Assembly: GCF_001514235.1 (NCBI RefSeq)
Contig: NZ_KQ948927.1
Location: 522,449 to 586,448, forward strand
Origin: Streptomyces caeruleatus
Lineage (GTDB): Bacteria > Actinomycetota > Actinomycetes > Streptomycetales > Streptomycetaceae
DNA length: 64,000 bases
Reading direction: 5' to 3'
Part shown: one piece after another, positions 27,734 to 38,738 of the stretch
Numbering within the stretch: position 1 is the first letter of the stretch
Layout of the letters: the number at the start of each line of letters is the position of its first letter
Made by a program: the position numbers and the translations under genes
Notes under the pieces: model-generated
What the model saw: the letters and a program-made list of their open reading frames with translations, nothing else
Databases searched by the model: none
Told to the model about the DNA's origin: nothing

Positions 27734-28390
27734 TCACCAGCCCCGCGCGTGCCACTCCGGCAGATGCGGCCGCTCCGCGCCCAGCGAAGTGTCGTTGCCG
27801 TGCCCCGGGTAGACCCATGTCTCGTCCGGCAGGGCGTCGAAGATCTTCGTCTCCACGTCGTGGATCAGACGGGCGAACGCCTTCGGGTCCTTGCGGGTGT
27901 TGCCCACACCACCAGGGAACAGACAGTCCCCGGTGAATACATGGGGATGGCCGTGCGGGTCGTCGTAGACGAGCGCGATGGAGCCGGGCGTGTGCCCGAC
28001 CAGGTGGCGCGCGGTGAGCTCCACGTGCCCCACCCGGATGGTGTCGCCGTCGTCGACCAGGACGTCGGTCGGCACCGGGATGCCGTCGGCGTCGTCCCGA
28101 CCGGCGTACGTGCGCGCGCCGGTGGCCTCGACTACAGCGGCGAGCGCCTGCCAGTGGTCGCCGTGCTGGTGCGTGGTGACGACGGACGCGATGCCGTCGT
28201 CACCGATCATGCCGATCAGCGTGGTCGCGTCGTTGGCGGCGTCGATCAGCAGTTGCTCGTCCGTGGCCCGGCAGCGCAGCAGATAGGCGTTGTTGTTCAT
28301 CGGGCCGACCGCGATCTTGGTGATCATCAGGTCCTTGAGCTCGTGCACGTCGGCGGGGCCACCGACCGTCACCTGTCCGCTGTACGTCAT
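27734..28390 (-). CDS. metallo-beta-lactamase-fold hydrolase (glyoxalase II-like)
   Basis: A 218-residue MBL protein. The metal motif is THQHGDHWQAL (HxHxDH). The other ligands lie in RHLVGHTPGSIALV, VFTGDCLFPGGVGNTRKDPKA and VYPGHGNDTSLGAE. This arrangement matches hydroxyacylglutathione hydrolase-type or mycothiol-linked thioester hydrolases; actinomycetes use mycothiol, so that substrate class is plausible but unproven. The ATG at 28390 is the start. The downstream large inverted repeat probably terminates it. Confidence 0.88.
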   Translation of the reverse strand: MTYSGQVTVGGPADVHELKDLMITKIAVGPMNNNAYLLRCRATDEQLLIDAANDATTLIGMIGDDGIASVVTTHQHGDHWQALAAVVEATGARTYAGRDDADGIPVPTDVLVDDGDTIRVGHVELTARHLVGHTPGSIALVYDDPHGHPHVFTGDCLFPGGVGNTRKDPKAFARLIHDVETKIFDALPDETWVYPGHGNDTSLGAERPHLPEWHARGW

Positions 28391-28473
28391 GGCGGCAGCC
28401 TATAGCGGCAGGGCGGCCCAGGGGCTGTCCAGTCGCTGCAACGGCAGAACGCCCCCGGGAGACCGCCGGGCGA

Positions 28474-29160
28474 CTACAGCGGGGGCAGCGACGGCAGGGT
28501 GCCGCCCTCCACGGTCAGCCCCGCCCCGTCACGGCGCCCGGCGAGCCAGCCGAGCAGGTCCGGCCCTGAGCCCTGGACGGTGACCACGGGGGCGGCCGCC
28601 CCCCGGCCCGTGCTCCACGCGTGCGTGCCGTCCGTCAGACGGGTCGGCGGGACATCGGGGTGCCCGGAGAACCGCTCGGCGAGGAAGTCGATCTCCCGCT
28701 CCACGAACTCGGTCGGCAGATCCTCCAGCTCGTACCCGAGCCCGAGATCCACATGGTGCAGCTCCACCTCGACCCACCGCCGGAACGGTACCCGGGCCGC
28801 CGCGTCGGTGACCCCGTTGCGCAGCTCCACGGTGCGCGACCAGTCCGCGGGCGTCGCTCCCGTCTCCTGGAAACGGGCCGCGCTCTGGCGTACGTCGGTG
28901 AGCTGGACGTCGAGGGGACGTGGGGCGTCCCGGTCGATGTCGGCGTCCCTCGCGGTGGCCGAGACGTACATGGGGCGCCCGTCGAGGACGTTCACGAGGG
29001 CGTCCGCGTTACGGGCGAGGTGGGCGAGGACATGGCCGCGGCTCCAGCCGGGAAGCCGTGACGGCTCGGCCACCGACGCGTTGTCCATCTTGGCCGCTGC
29101 GGTGAGCAGCCGTTCCGTAGCTTCACGTACAGACACCAGGTCACGACCGTGATCAATCAT
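28474..29160 (-). CDS. maleylpyruvate-isomerase / DinB-type metal-binding protein
   Basis: A 228-residue protein of the mycothiol-dependent maleylpyruvate isomerase family. The N-terminal DinB-like helical bundle begins VREATERLLTAAAKMDNASV. It continues to SRLPGWSRGHVLAHLARNADAL, whose histidine is a metal ligand. The family metal site is completed by VEVELHHVDLGLGYE. The C-terminal domain contains GSGPDLLGWLAGR. Mycothiol S-conjugate chemistry is the expected role. The start ATG at 29160 lacks a strong ribosome site. Confidence 0.85.
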   Translation of the reverse strand: MIDHGRDLVSVREATERLLTAAAKMDNASVAEPSRLPGWSRGHVLAHLARNADALVNVLDGRPMYVSATARDADIDRDAPRPLDVQLTDVRQSAARFQETGATPADWSRTVELRNGVTDAAARVPFRRWVEVELHHVDLGLGYELEDLPTEFVEREIDFLAERFSGHPDVPPTRLTDGTHAWSTGRGAAAPVVTVQGSGPDLLGWLAGRRDGAGLTVEGGTLPSLPPL

Positions 29161-29409
29161 GGTGCTGACATTAGCCCCGCCACACCTTTGGGTGAAGGTG
29201 GTGAACGAGTGCCGTAAATCGAATGCGCGTGCTATAGGGTCGGTCGTGGCGTCGGGCATGCTGGAGGCCCGCGGATTGTTATGCATCCCGGAATCCGACC
29301 GGCGTTGTCAGTGGCTCCCCCTAGTCTGAAAAAGCACGGGGGCCTCGAAGCCGAGAACACACGGGGGTCTCGCCCCCTGTCACTTCTCTCAAGAAAGGTG
29401 CGGACCGGC

Positions 29410-32466
<3,057 letters not shown>

Positions 32467-32521
32467 GGCCCAGCGGCCACGAGTCACGGGCCGAAAAACC
32501 CGAATAATTCCAGAAAAGTAA

Positions 32522-32552
32522 GGCGCCCCGTGGGAACTCCCCGCGGGGCGCC
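32522..32552. terminator. hairpin between uvrA and the sugar kinase gene
   Basis: 9-bp stem GGCGCCCCG / CGGGGCGCC. On the minus strand it is followed by TTACTTTTC, a T-rich run, so it probably ends the kinase operon as well as uvrA. Confidence 0.7.
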
Positions 32553-32639
32553 GTGCGTTGGATCATCAGCGGCCCGATTGATCTGGCTGTGACGAACCTT
32601 GACTGCTCAAAAATGGAATGGAAGAGAACGGAACGCCTC

Positions 32640-33551
32640 CTAGAAGTCCCCCAGTTCGGAGGCGAAGGGCGGTTCGGCGCCCGCCCGGGAACAGGTGATC
32701 GCGGCAGCCCGCGCCGCGAACCGCAGCAGCCGTGTCCAGCCGTCGGGGCCCAGTTCCGCGAGCGCCTCGGCGGACAGGCAGTCCTGGGCGGCCAGGCCGT
32801 GCAACAGGGCCGCGTTCACGGTGTCGCCCGCACCGATCGTGTTCACGACGTCCACCTCCTCACCCGGCACGGAGTGCACGGCGCCGTCCCGCGTGAAGGC
32901 CGTCAGCCCGTCACCGCCGTTGGTGATCACAACGGCCGCAGGTCCCGCGGCCAGCCACTCACGCGGCGTGCCACCCAGCCACAGCGCGTCCTCCTCGGAG
33001 AGCTTGAGCAGTGACACCGACGGAAGCCAGCTCTTGAACCGGGCCCGGTAGCCATCCGGGTCGGGAATGAGTCCAGCCCGGATGTTCGGGTCGAGCGCGG
33101 TGAACACCCCTTGCGCGGCCGCGCTCCGCATCAGCTCCTCATAGGCGCTCGCCCCCGGTTCCAGGACGAGCGAGCAAGTACCGAAGGAGACCGCGCGGGC
33201 TGCCGCGGGCAGTGCCGAAGGTGCCGTGAAGAGCCGGTCGGCGGTGCCCTCGACGTAGAAGGAGTAGGCGGCCGAGCCCTGCGCGTCGATGGTGGCGACC
33301 GCGAGGGTCGTCGGTTCCATGCCGCGCTGCACGGCCGACACGTCCACCCCGGCCTCCCGTAGCCCGTCGAGCAGGGCCTCACCGAAGGCGTCATAGGAGG
33401 TGCGTGAGCAGAACGCGGTGGGCGAGCCGAGGCGGCCGAGGGCCACGGCGGTGTTGTAGGGGCCGCCGCCGAGCGCCGGCTTCAGACCCGCGAGGGCGCC
33501 CGTGCCCTGCGGTACCAGGTCGATCAGGGCCTCACCGGCGACGACGATCAC
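32640..33551 (-). CDS. PfkB-family sugar kinase (fructokinase-like)
   Basis: A 303-residue ribokinase-family kinase. It begins VIVVAGEALIDLVPQG, has the sugar-binding GGGPYNTAVALGRLG, and ends with the catalytic NTIGAGDTVNAALLHGL. The order and the EALIDLVP opening resemble fructokinases. The GTG start overlaps the LacI gene stop (GTGA) with AAAGGAA upstream, so kinase and regulator form one transcript. The sugar is not identifiable. It probably acts on an imported furanose controlled by the linked LacI protein. Confidence 0.9.
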   Translation of the reverse strand: MIVVAGEALIDLVPQGTGALAGLKPALGGGPYNTAVALGRLGSPTAFCSRTSYDAFGEALLDGLREAGVDVSAVQRGMEPTTLAVATIDAQGSAAYSFYVEGTADRLFTAPSALPAAARAVSFGTCSLVLEPGASAYEELMRSAAAQGVFTALDPNIRAGLIPDPDGYRARFKSWLPSVSLLKLSEEDALWLGGTPREWLAAGPAAVVITNGGDGLTAFTRDGAVHSVPGEEVDVVNTIGAGDTVNAALLHGLAAQDCLSAEALAELGPDGWTRLLRFAARAAAITCSRAGAEPPFASELGDF

Positions 33552-34597
33552 GAGACGGTTCCTTTCACGGACGGCAGGGGCTGTGCGGGGCACCCGCATG
33601 AGGTGCGATGTACGAAGGCGCAAGGGAGACGCAAGGTCCGCGCGGGCAAGTCCGGCTCGGCGAGGCGGTCCAGAAGCACACGGACCGCTTGGGCGCCGAT
33701 CTCCCTGCTGGGCTGGGCTATCGCGGTGAGCCTGGGCGAGAAAAGGTCGGCCCAGGCGAAGTCGTCGAAACAGCACAACGCGATGTCGCCGGGCACGGAC
33801 ATGCCGTGACCACGCAGGGCGCGCAGGGCACCGATGGTCATCGCGTTGTTGGCGGTGACCAGCGCGGTGGGAGGCGAGGCGAGCGACAGCAGCGCGGCGG
33901 TGGCCTGCTCGGCGCCGGCCGACTCGGAGTCGCCGTGCACGACGAGGTGCTCGTCGTACCCGAGCCCGGCCGTAGCCAGGCCCTCCCGGTATCCGGTGAG
34001 TCGCTCACTGGTGGTGCTGAGTCCCGGCAGACCGGCGATCAGGCCGATCCGACGGTGGCCGAGGCCGGCGAGATGGGTGACCAACTGGGCCATGGGCTCG
34101 GCGCTGTCGGCGCAGACCTGGTCGAACCGTGTCGGGCCGTCGTCCGGCATGTCGACCAAGCGGTCGAGGAGGACCGTCGGCACCTTGTGACGCCCGAGGT
34201 AGGCGAGGAGCTCGCGCGGGTCGGCGGAGGGTGCGACGATCATGCCGTCCACCCGACGCTCGTGCAGGAGCTGGACGACCTTGCGTTCATGCTCCGGATC
34301 GTCGTGCGGGTCGGCGATGAGCAGGCTGTAACCGTGTTCCAGGGCGCCGGCCTCGACGCCCTGGAGTATCTCCGTGAAGTACGGGTTGCTGATCGCCGAG
34401 ACCGCCAGCCCGATGGACCGGGTGCGGGAGGTCACCAGGGAGCGGGCGAGGGTGTTGGGTGTGTAGCCCAGCTCGTCCATGGCGTCCAGCACCGCCTGGC
34501 GGGTGTGGGGCAGCACCGGCCGGGTGCTGTTCAGCACATGCGAGACGGTCGCCACGGACACGCCGGCGCTCCGCGCGACGTCCGCCATGGTGGCCAT
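33548..34597 (-). CDS. LacI-family transcriptional regulator
   Basis: A 349-residue LacI/GalR repressor. The helix-turn-helix is MADVARSAGVSVATVSHVLN (residues 4-23), followed by the hinge region NTLARSLVTSRTRSIGLAVS. The periplasmic-binding-like effector domain contains NPYFTEILQGVEAGALEHGY and LVTANNAMTIGALRALR. It is co-transcribed with the downstream sugar kinase. A near-perfect 30-bp palindrome with two LacI-type cores lies 80 bp upstream of the start, so autoregulation is likely. Confidence 0.93.
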   Translation of the reverse strand: MATMADVARSAGVSVATVSHVLNSTRPVLPHTRQAVLDAMDELGYTPNTLARSLVTSRTRSIGLAVSAISNPYFTEILQGVEAGALEHGYSLLIADPHDDPEHERKVVQLLHERRVDGMIVAPSADPRELLAYLGRHKVPTVLLDRLVDMPDDGPTRFDQVCADSAEPMAQLVTHLAGLGHRRIGLIAGLPGLSTTSERLTGYREGLATAGLGYDEHLVVHGDSESAGAEQATAALLSLASPPTALVTANNAMTIGALRALRGHGMSVPGDIALCCFDDFAWADLFSPRLTAIAQPSREIGAQAVRVLLDRLAEPDLPARTLRLPCAFVHRTSCGCPAQPLPSVKGTVS

Positions 34598-34676
34598 CGA
34601 GATCCCCTCCCTGCCGCGCCGCCCCTCCCTGGGCAGCTGCGGTCTTCTGGCGGGGAAGGTATCCCATTCGGCGCCA

Positions 34677-34706
34677 CACGTAAACGCTTGCGCAATCGTT
34701 TACGTG
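34677..34706. promoter_or_regulatory. LacI-type operator, 30-bp near-perfect palindrome
   Basis: The outer arms CACGTAAACG (34677-34686) and CGTTTACGTG (34697-34706) are exact complements. The inner TTGCGCAA is also palindromic, and only one pair of the 30 bp mismatches. It contains two overlapping LacI-family cores of the form AAnCGnTT (AAACGCTT and AATCGTTT). Its place upstream of the LacI gene points to autoregulation. Confidence 0.75.
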
Positions 34707-34766
34707 CTGGGCTCGACCGGTGAGGGAGGGACGGCGGGGGGGCGTGCCCTCGGGCGCGCGGCACCA

Positions 34767-34849
34767 AAGCGGTGGCTGGCCGCATCGAGAAGTCGGAAGG
34801 CGGTGGTCAGCCGCGTCGAAAAGTCAGAAGGGGGTGGTCAGCCGCGTCG
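34767..34849. repeat. 31-bp tandem repeat, about 2.7 copies
   Basis: Two full 31-bp units (34788-34818 and 34819-34849) share GGTGGTCAGCCGCGTCG. A decayed partial copy lies before them (34767-34787). They are in the gap between the XRE and LacI genes. There are too few copies and no spacers, so it is not CRISPR; function is unknown. The rest of this 299-bp gap holds the LacI operator. Confidence 0.65.
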
Positions 34850-34896
34850 AGGAAGCTGGAACCCTGGGCTGCCCCCGCGAGGCTGGAAGCGCCAAC

Positions 34897-35853
34897 TCAC
34901 TCCCACTCCCACCCGATCCCCACGATCCCCGTCCGTACCCGAGGCTCGACCAGGTGGACGGAACGGTGCAGCCCGCTGAGGGCGAGTCCCTGACGGCCGC
35001 TGCGGGGCGCGGCCGCAGAGTGCTGGGAGAAGCGGTGGCAGCGCACCGGCAGGGTGTTCTCGGTGAAGCGGACCTGGAGGGCGTACTGGCCGCCCGCGAG
35101 AGGGAAGCCGCGGGCGTACTCGCGGGACACGTCGGCCGTCCCGTCCTCGACGCCGTGCCGGAAGAGGTAGGTGTCGCCTGCCCGCAGCCGGGTGCCGAAG
35201 AGCAGCTCGGCCACGAGGACACCGGTCTCCTGGTGCCACCGGACCCGTCCCGTGCGGCAGTTCTCCAGAGCGTGCACCTTCATGCGCTCCGGCGCGCATC
35301 CTGGGTCGCCGTGGTGGACAGCGACATAGCGGTCGGCGCCGTCCTTGTGGGCGCGCACGATGTGGTGCGACTCGCGGCCCGCCAGTTCGCGGCGGGCCCC
35401 GATCCGTACCCGCTCATGGTGGGCGAGGGTGTGCAGGCCACCGTCCATAGGCCAGTTCAGTTCGGCCAGCAGCTGCTCCAGGACGCCTGAGGCCTCCACC
35501 AGGGAGCGGTAGGAACGGGCCGCCGGTCGCTGGAGGGCGGAGTGGTCGTCGGCCTCGGCGAGCAGCCGGATCAGGGACTCCTCCGGCAACTGGAGAATCT
35601 CCTCCAGTGCGCGCACCGCACGCAACGACTCGGGGCGCTGCGGCCGGCGGGCGCCCTGCTGCCAGTAGCTCAGGCTGGTGACGCCGACCTTCACACCACG
35701 ACGGGACAGGTGGTGCTGCACGCGCTGCAGCGGCAGTCCCCGGGCGGCTATCGCGGCGCGCAGGGCGACATGGAAGGGGCCGCCTCGCAGGGCCGTGTCC
35801 AGTTCCGCGGTGGCGACGGCGGGGCTGTCCGCGTGCTGTGTGGCGTGCGGCAT
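34897..35853 (-). CDS. XRE-type helix-turn-helix protein with long C-terminal domain
   Basis: A 318-residue protein. An N-terminal Cro/C1-like DNA-binding region spans about residues 30-85: LPLQRVQHHLSRRGVKVG, then SYWQQGARRPQRPESLRA and ALEEILQLPEESL. The C-terminal 200 residues are predicted mostly beta strand (HHERVRIGARRELAGRESH, RYVAVHHGDPG, DTYLFRHGVEDG) and end GIVGIGWEWE. This two-part arrangement occurs in other Streptomyces proteins of unknown role. The ATG at 35853 is set by GAAAGG seven nucleotides upstream. Confidence 0.75.
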   Translation of the reverse strand: MPHATQHADSPAVATAELDTALRGGPFHVALRAAIAARGLPLQRVQHHLSRRGVKVGVTSLSYWQQGARRPQRPESLRAVRALEEILQLPEESLIRLLAEADDHSALQRPAARSYRSLVEASGVLEQLLAELNWPMDGGLHTLAHHERVRIGARRELAGRESHHIVRAHKDGADRYVAVHHGDPGCAPERMKVHALENCRTGRVRWHQETGVLVAELLFGTRLRAGDTYLFRHGVEDGTADVSREYARGFPLAGGQYALQVRFTENTLPVRCHRFSQHSAAAPRSGRQGLALSGLHRSVHLVEPRVRTGIVGIGWEWE

Positions 35854-36199
35854 GCAGGGGCCTTTCTGTGGTTGTTCACAACGGCTGGTCAGACCGGGTC
35901 GGGCGGCTGGGCCGGGCCACTTCGTCGGCGCGGCGGGGGTCTGGTCTTCACATCCGTACGCCGCCACTCAGGGCCCTGAGTTCCCCCGCATTGAAGCGTG
36001 TTGACCAAGTCCCGACAACACCTGATGCCCAACAGCGCCATGCCCTGGCCGAGTCGCGACGGTTCTGCGTCAAGTCACTGTGCCCGTACCGCCGTTGTCA
36101 GAGTGAGAGCTGTTCCCGCAGACCGTCGAGCCGAGGCGCCGGTCCCCTCAGCACCTGGAAGGGGGCAGAAAAGAGACAGAGGAGTGGGGGATCGCGCCC
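35854..36199. promoter_or_regulatory. 346-bp divergent promoter region
   Basis: No gene is seen here. It separates the XRE gene (leftward) from the Imm1-like gene (rightward). Small palindromes include GTTGT-tc-ACAAC at 35871-35882, 18 bp before the XRE start. A spaced TGTTG / CAACA pair is near 36000-36022. The first is a candidate autoregulatory operator for the XRE protein. Confidence 0.35.
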
Positions 36200-36574
36200 A
36201 TGGGGGAGACCTGGCGGTACGGCGACGATGCCGGGCCCGTGACGGCGGACGGAGCGGTCCGCCTGCTGCGGGGACGGATCTCCGGCGGCCTGCTCGAGAC
36301 GTGGCTGACCAGTTCCTCGGGGCGTCGGCTGGCGGTCGTGAGCAACGGCGCGCGAGCGATGGTGATGCTGCTCGACGACGAGGACGACCCCGGTGCCCAC
36401 GCCGCCGACCCGGGCGCCGAGGGCCAGAGCGGGGGCTATGTGCTCATGAACGGGCAGTGCGACGAGTACCCGGACGCGGACACGGTGCCGCTCGCAGAGG
36501 CGCTGCGCATCGCCCGCCACCTGCTGGATTCCGGGACACCGCCACCAGAGATGCCCTGGGCCGTTGACCGCTGA
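36200..36574 (+). CDS. small Imm1-like protein
   Basis: A 124-residue acidic protein. The order of a beta-rich N-terminal half (ETWLTSSSGRRLAVVSNGARAMVMLLDDED), a glycine-rich turn and the C-terminal GQCDEYPDADTVPLAEALRIARHLLDSGTPP with a closing MPWAVDR resembles Imm1-family immunity proteins. No toxin gene is next to it, so it may be an orphan immunity protein or a repurposed family member. The family match is made by eye. The ATG at 36200 has only a distant GAGGAG. Confidence 0.6.
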   Translation: MGETWRYGDDAGPVTADGAVRLLRGRISGGLLETWLTSSSGRRLAVVSNGARAMVMLLDDEDDPGAHAADPGAEGQSGGYVLMNGQCDEYPDADTVPLAEALRIARHLLDSGTPPPEMPWAVDR

Positions 36575-36591
36575 GCCCGACGGCCCGGCCG

Positions 36592-36600
36592 TTGTCCACA
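36592..36600 (+). promoter_or_regulatory. exact DnaA box upstream of uvrC
   Basis: TTGTCCACA, the consensus DnaA box, lies 41 bp before the uvrC start, inside the probable promoter region. Single boxes can occur by chance. Confidence 0.45.
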
Positions 36601-36641
36601 GCCTCGTCGGACTGTCACTGCTCGCCAGTAGGGTGTGAGAC

Positions 36642-38738
36642 ATGGCCGACCCCTCCAGCTACCGCCCCAAGCCGGGACAGATCCCCGACTCTCCCGGGGT
36701 GTACAGGTTCCGTGACGAGCACCGCCGGGTGATCTACGTCGGAAAGGCGAAGAGCCTGCGCCAGCGCCTGGCGAACTACTTCCAGGACCTGGCGGGCCTC
36801 CACCCGCGCACCCGTTCCATGGTCACCACGGCGGCGTCCGTGGAGTGGACCGTGGTGTCCACGGAGGTCGAGGCGCTTCAGCTGGAGTACTCCTGGATCA
36901 AGGAGTACGACCCCCGGTTCAACGTCAAGTACCGCGACGACAAGAGCTACCCGTACCTCGCGGTGACGATGAACGAGGAGTTCCCGCGGGTGCAGGTGAT
37001 GCGCGGTCACAAGAAGAAGGGCGTGAGGTACTTCGGGCCGTACGCGCACGCGTGGGCGATCCGGGACACCGTCGACCTCCTCCTGCGTGTCTTCCCGGTC
37101 CGTACCTGCTCGGCCGGCGTCTTCAAGAACGCCTCCCGCACCGGCCGCCCCTGCCTGCTCGGCTACATCGGCAAGTGCTCCGCCCCCTGCGTGGGACGCG
37201 TCTCCGACGAGGAGCACCGTGAACTGGCCGAGGAGTTCTGCGACTTCATGACCGGTCGCACGGGCACCTATCTGCGCCGCCTGGAGAAGCAGATGATGGA
37301 GGCGGCCGACGAGATGGAGTACGAGCGGGCCGCCCGCCTGCGCGACGACATCGAGGCCCTGAAGAAGGCCATGGAGAAGAACGCGGTCGTGCTCGCCGAC
37401 GCGACCGACGCCGACCTCATCGCGGTCGCCGAGGACGAGCTCGAAGCGGCCGTGCAGATCTTCCACGTCCGTGGCGGCCGGGTGCGCGGCCAGCGCGGCT
37501 GGGTCACCGACAAGGTGGAGGAGATCACCACCGGCGCGCTCGTCGAGCACGCCCTCCAGCAGCTCTACGGCGAGGAGACCGGGGACGCCGTGCCCAAGGA
37601 GGTCCTGGTCCCGGCCCTGCCCGACCCGCTGGACCCGGTGCAGCAGTGGCTGACCGGCCGCCGCGGCTCGAACGTCTCGCTGCGCATCCCCCAGCGCGGC
37701 GACAAGCGAGCCCTCATGGAGACCGTCGAGCGCAACGCCCAGCAGGCGCTCGTCCTGCACAAGACCAAGCGTGCCTCCGACCTGACCACCCGCTCCCGTG
37801 CCCTGGAGGAGATCGCCGACGCCCTCGACCTGGACAGCGCCCCGCTCAGGATCGAGTGCTACGACATCTCCCACCTCCAGGGTGACGACGTCGTGGCCTC
37901 CATGGTCGTCTTCGAGGACGGGCTGCAGCGCAAGAGCGAGTACCGCCGTTTCCAGATCAAGGGCTTCGAGGGCCAGGACGACGTCCGCTCCATGCACGAG
38001 GTGATCACCCGCCGCTTCAAGCGCTACCTCGCCGAGAAGGAGAGGACGGGCGAGTGGGCCGACGGCGACGACACGATCGCCGACACCTCCACCGAGCCCC
38101 TCACCACCACCTCGCCCGACGCCCTCGCAGGCGGCCTCAAGGACGACGAAGGCCGCCCCAAGCGCTTCGCCTACCCGCCCCAGCTCGTCGTCGTCGACGG
38201 TGGACAGCCGCAGGTCGCGGCCGCCCAGCGGGCCCTGGACGAGCTCGGCATCGACGACATCGCCGTCTGCGGTCTCGCCAAGCGGCTGGAGGAGGTCTGG
38301 CTGCCCGGCGATGACGACCCGGTCGTCCTGCCCCGCACCAGCGAAGGCCTCTATCTGCTCCAGCGGGTCCGGGACGAGGCCCACCGCTTCGCGATCACCT
38401 ACCAGCGCACCAAGCGAGCCAAGCGTTTCCGGTCGAGCCCGTTGGACGACGTGCCTGGTCTCGGTGAGACTCGCAAGCAGGCGCTGATCAAGCATTTCGG
38501 TTCGGTGAAGAAGCTGCGATCCGCGACAATCGACCAGATCTGCGAGGTCCCGGGCATAGGCCGCAAGACGGCCGAGACGATCGCCGCGGCCCTCGCCCAG
38601 GCGGCCCCGGCCGCACCCGCTGTCAACACGGCGACTGGAGAGATCATGGAAGACGAGGAATCCGGTACGACGGCGGAGACCTCGGGGGAGCCCGTGTCCG
38701 CGGGCGCCCCGGACGAACGACGGGGGCAGGAGAGATGA
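36642..38738 (+). CDS. uvrC: excinuclease ABC subunit C
   Basis: A 698-residue UvrC, the dual-incision nuclease of excision repair. The N-terminal GIY-YIG nuclease reads DSPGVYRFRD ... VIYVGKAKSLRQRLANYF. A UVR motif for UvrB contact follows (about residues 210-245, MMEAADEMEYERAARLRD). The RNase-H-like 5' nuclease core contains ECYDISHLQGDDVVASMV and LVVVDGGQPQVAAA. The C-terminal helix-hairpin-helix pair is DDVPGLGETRKQALIKHFGS and CEVPGIGRKTAETIA. The uvrC stop overlaps the rapZ start by 4 bp. A linker of about 25 residues rich in T and D (residues 475-500) is longer than usual. Confidence 0.97.
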   Translation: MADPSSYRPKPGQIPDSPGVYRFRDEHRRVIYVGKAKSLRQRLANYFQDLAGLHPRTRSMVTTAASVEWTVVSTEVEALQLEYSWIKEYDPRFNVKYRDDKSYPYLAVTMNEEFPRVQVMRGHKKKGVRYFGPYAHAWAIRDTVDLLLRVFPVRTCSAGVFKNASRTGRPCLLGYIGKCSAPCVGRVSDEEHRELAEEFCDFMTGRTGTYLRRLEKQMMEAADEMEYERAARLRDDIEALKKAMEKNAVVLADATDADLIAVAEDELEAAVQIFHVRGGRVRGQRGWVTDKVEEITTGALVEHALQQLYGEETGDAVPKEVLVPALPDPLDPVQQWLTGRRGSNVSLRIPQRGDKRALMETVERNAQQALVLHKTKRASDLTTRSRALEEIADALDLDSAPLRIECYDISHLQGDDVVASMVVFEDGLQRKSEYRRFQIKGFEGQDDVRSMHEVITRRFKRYLAEKERTGEWADGDDTIADTSTEPLTTTSPDALAGGLKDDEGRPKRFAYPPQLVVVDGGQPQVAAAQRALDELGIDDIAVCGLAKRLEEVWLPGDDDPVVLPRTSEGLYLLQRVRDEAHRFAITYQRTKRAKRFRSSPLDDVPGLGETRKQALIKHFGSVKKLRSATIDQICEVPGIGRKTAETIAAALAQAAPAAPAVNTATGEIMEDEESGTTAETSGEPVSAGAPDERRGQER

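Noticed and set aside
34767..34849. Possible CRISPR array
   Set aside because: Only two full units, directly adjacent with no spacers, and no cas genes in the window.
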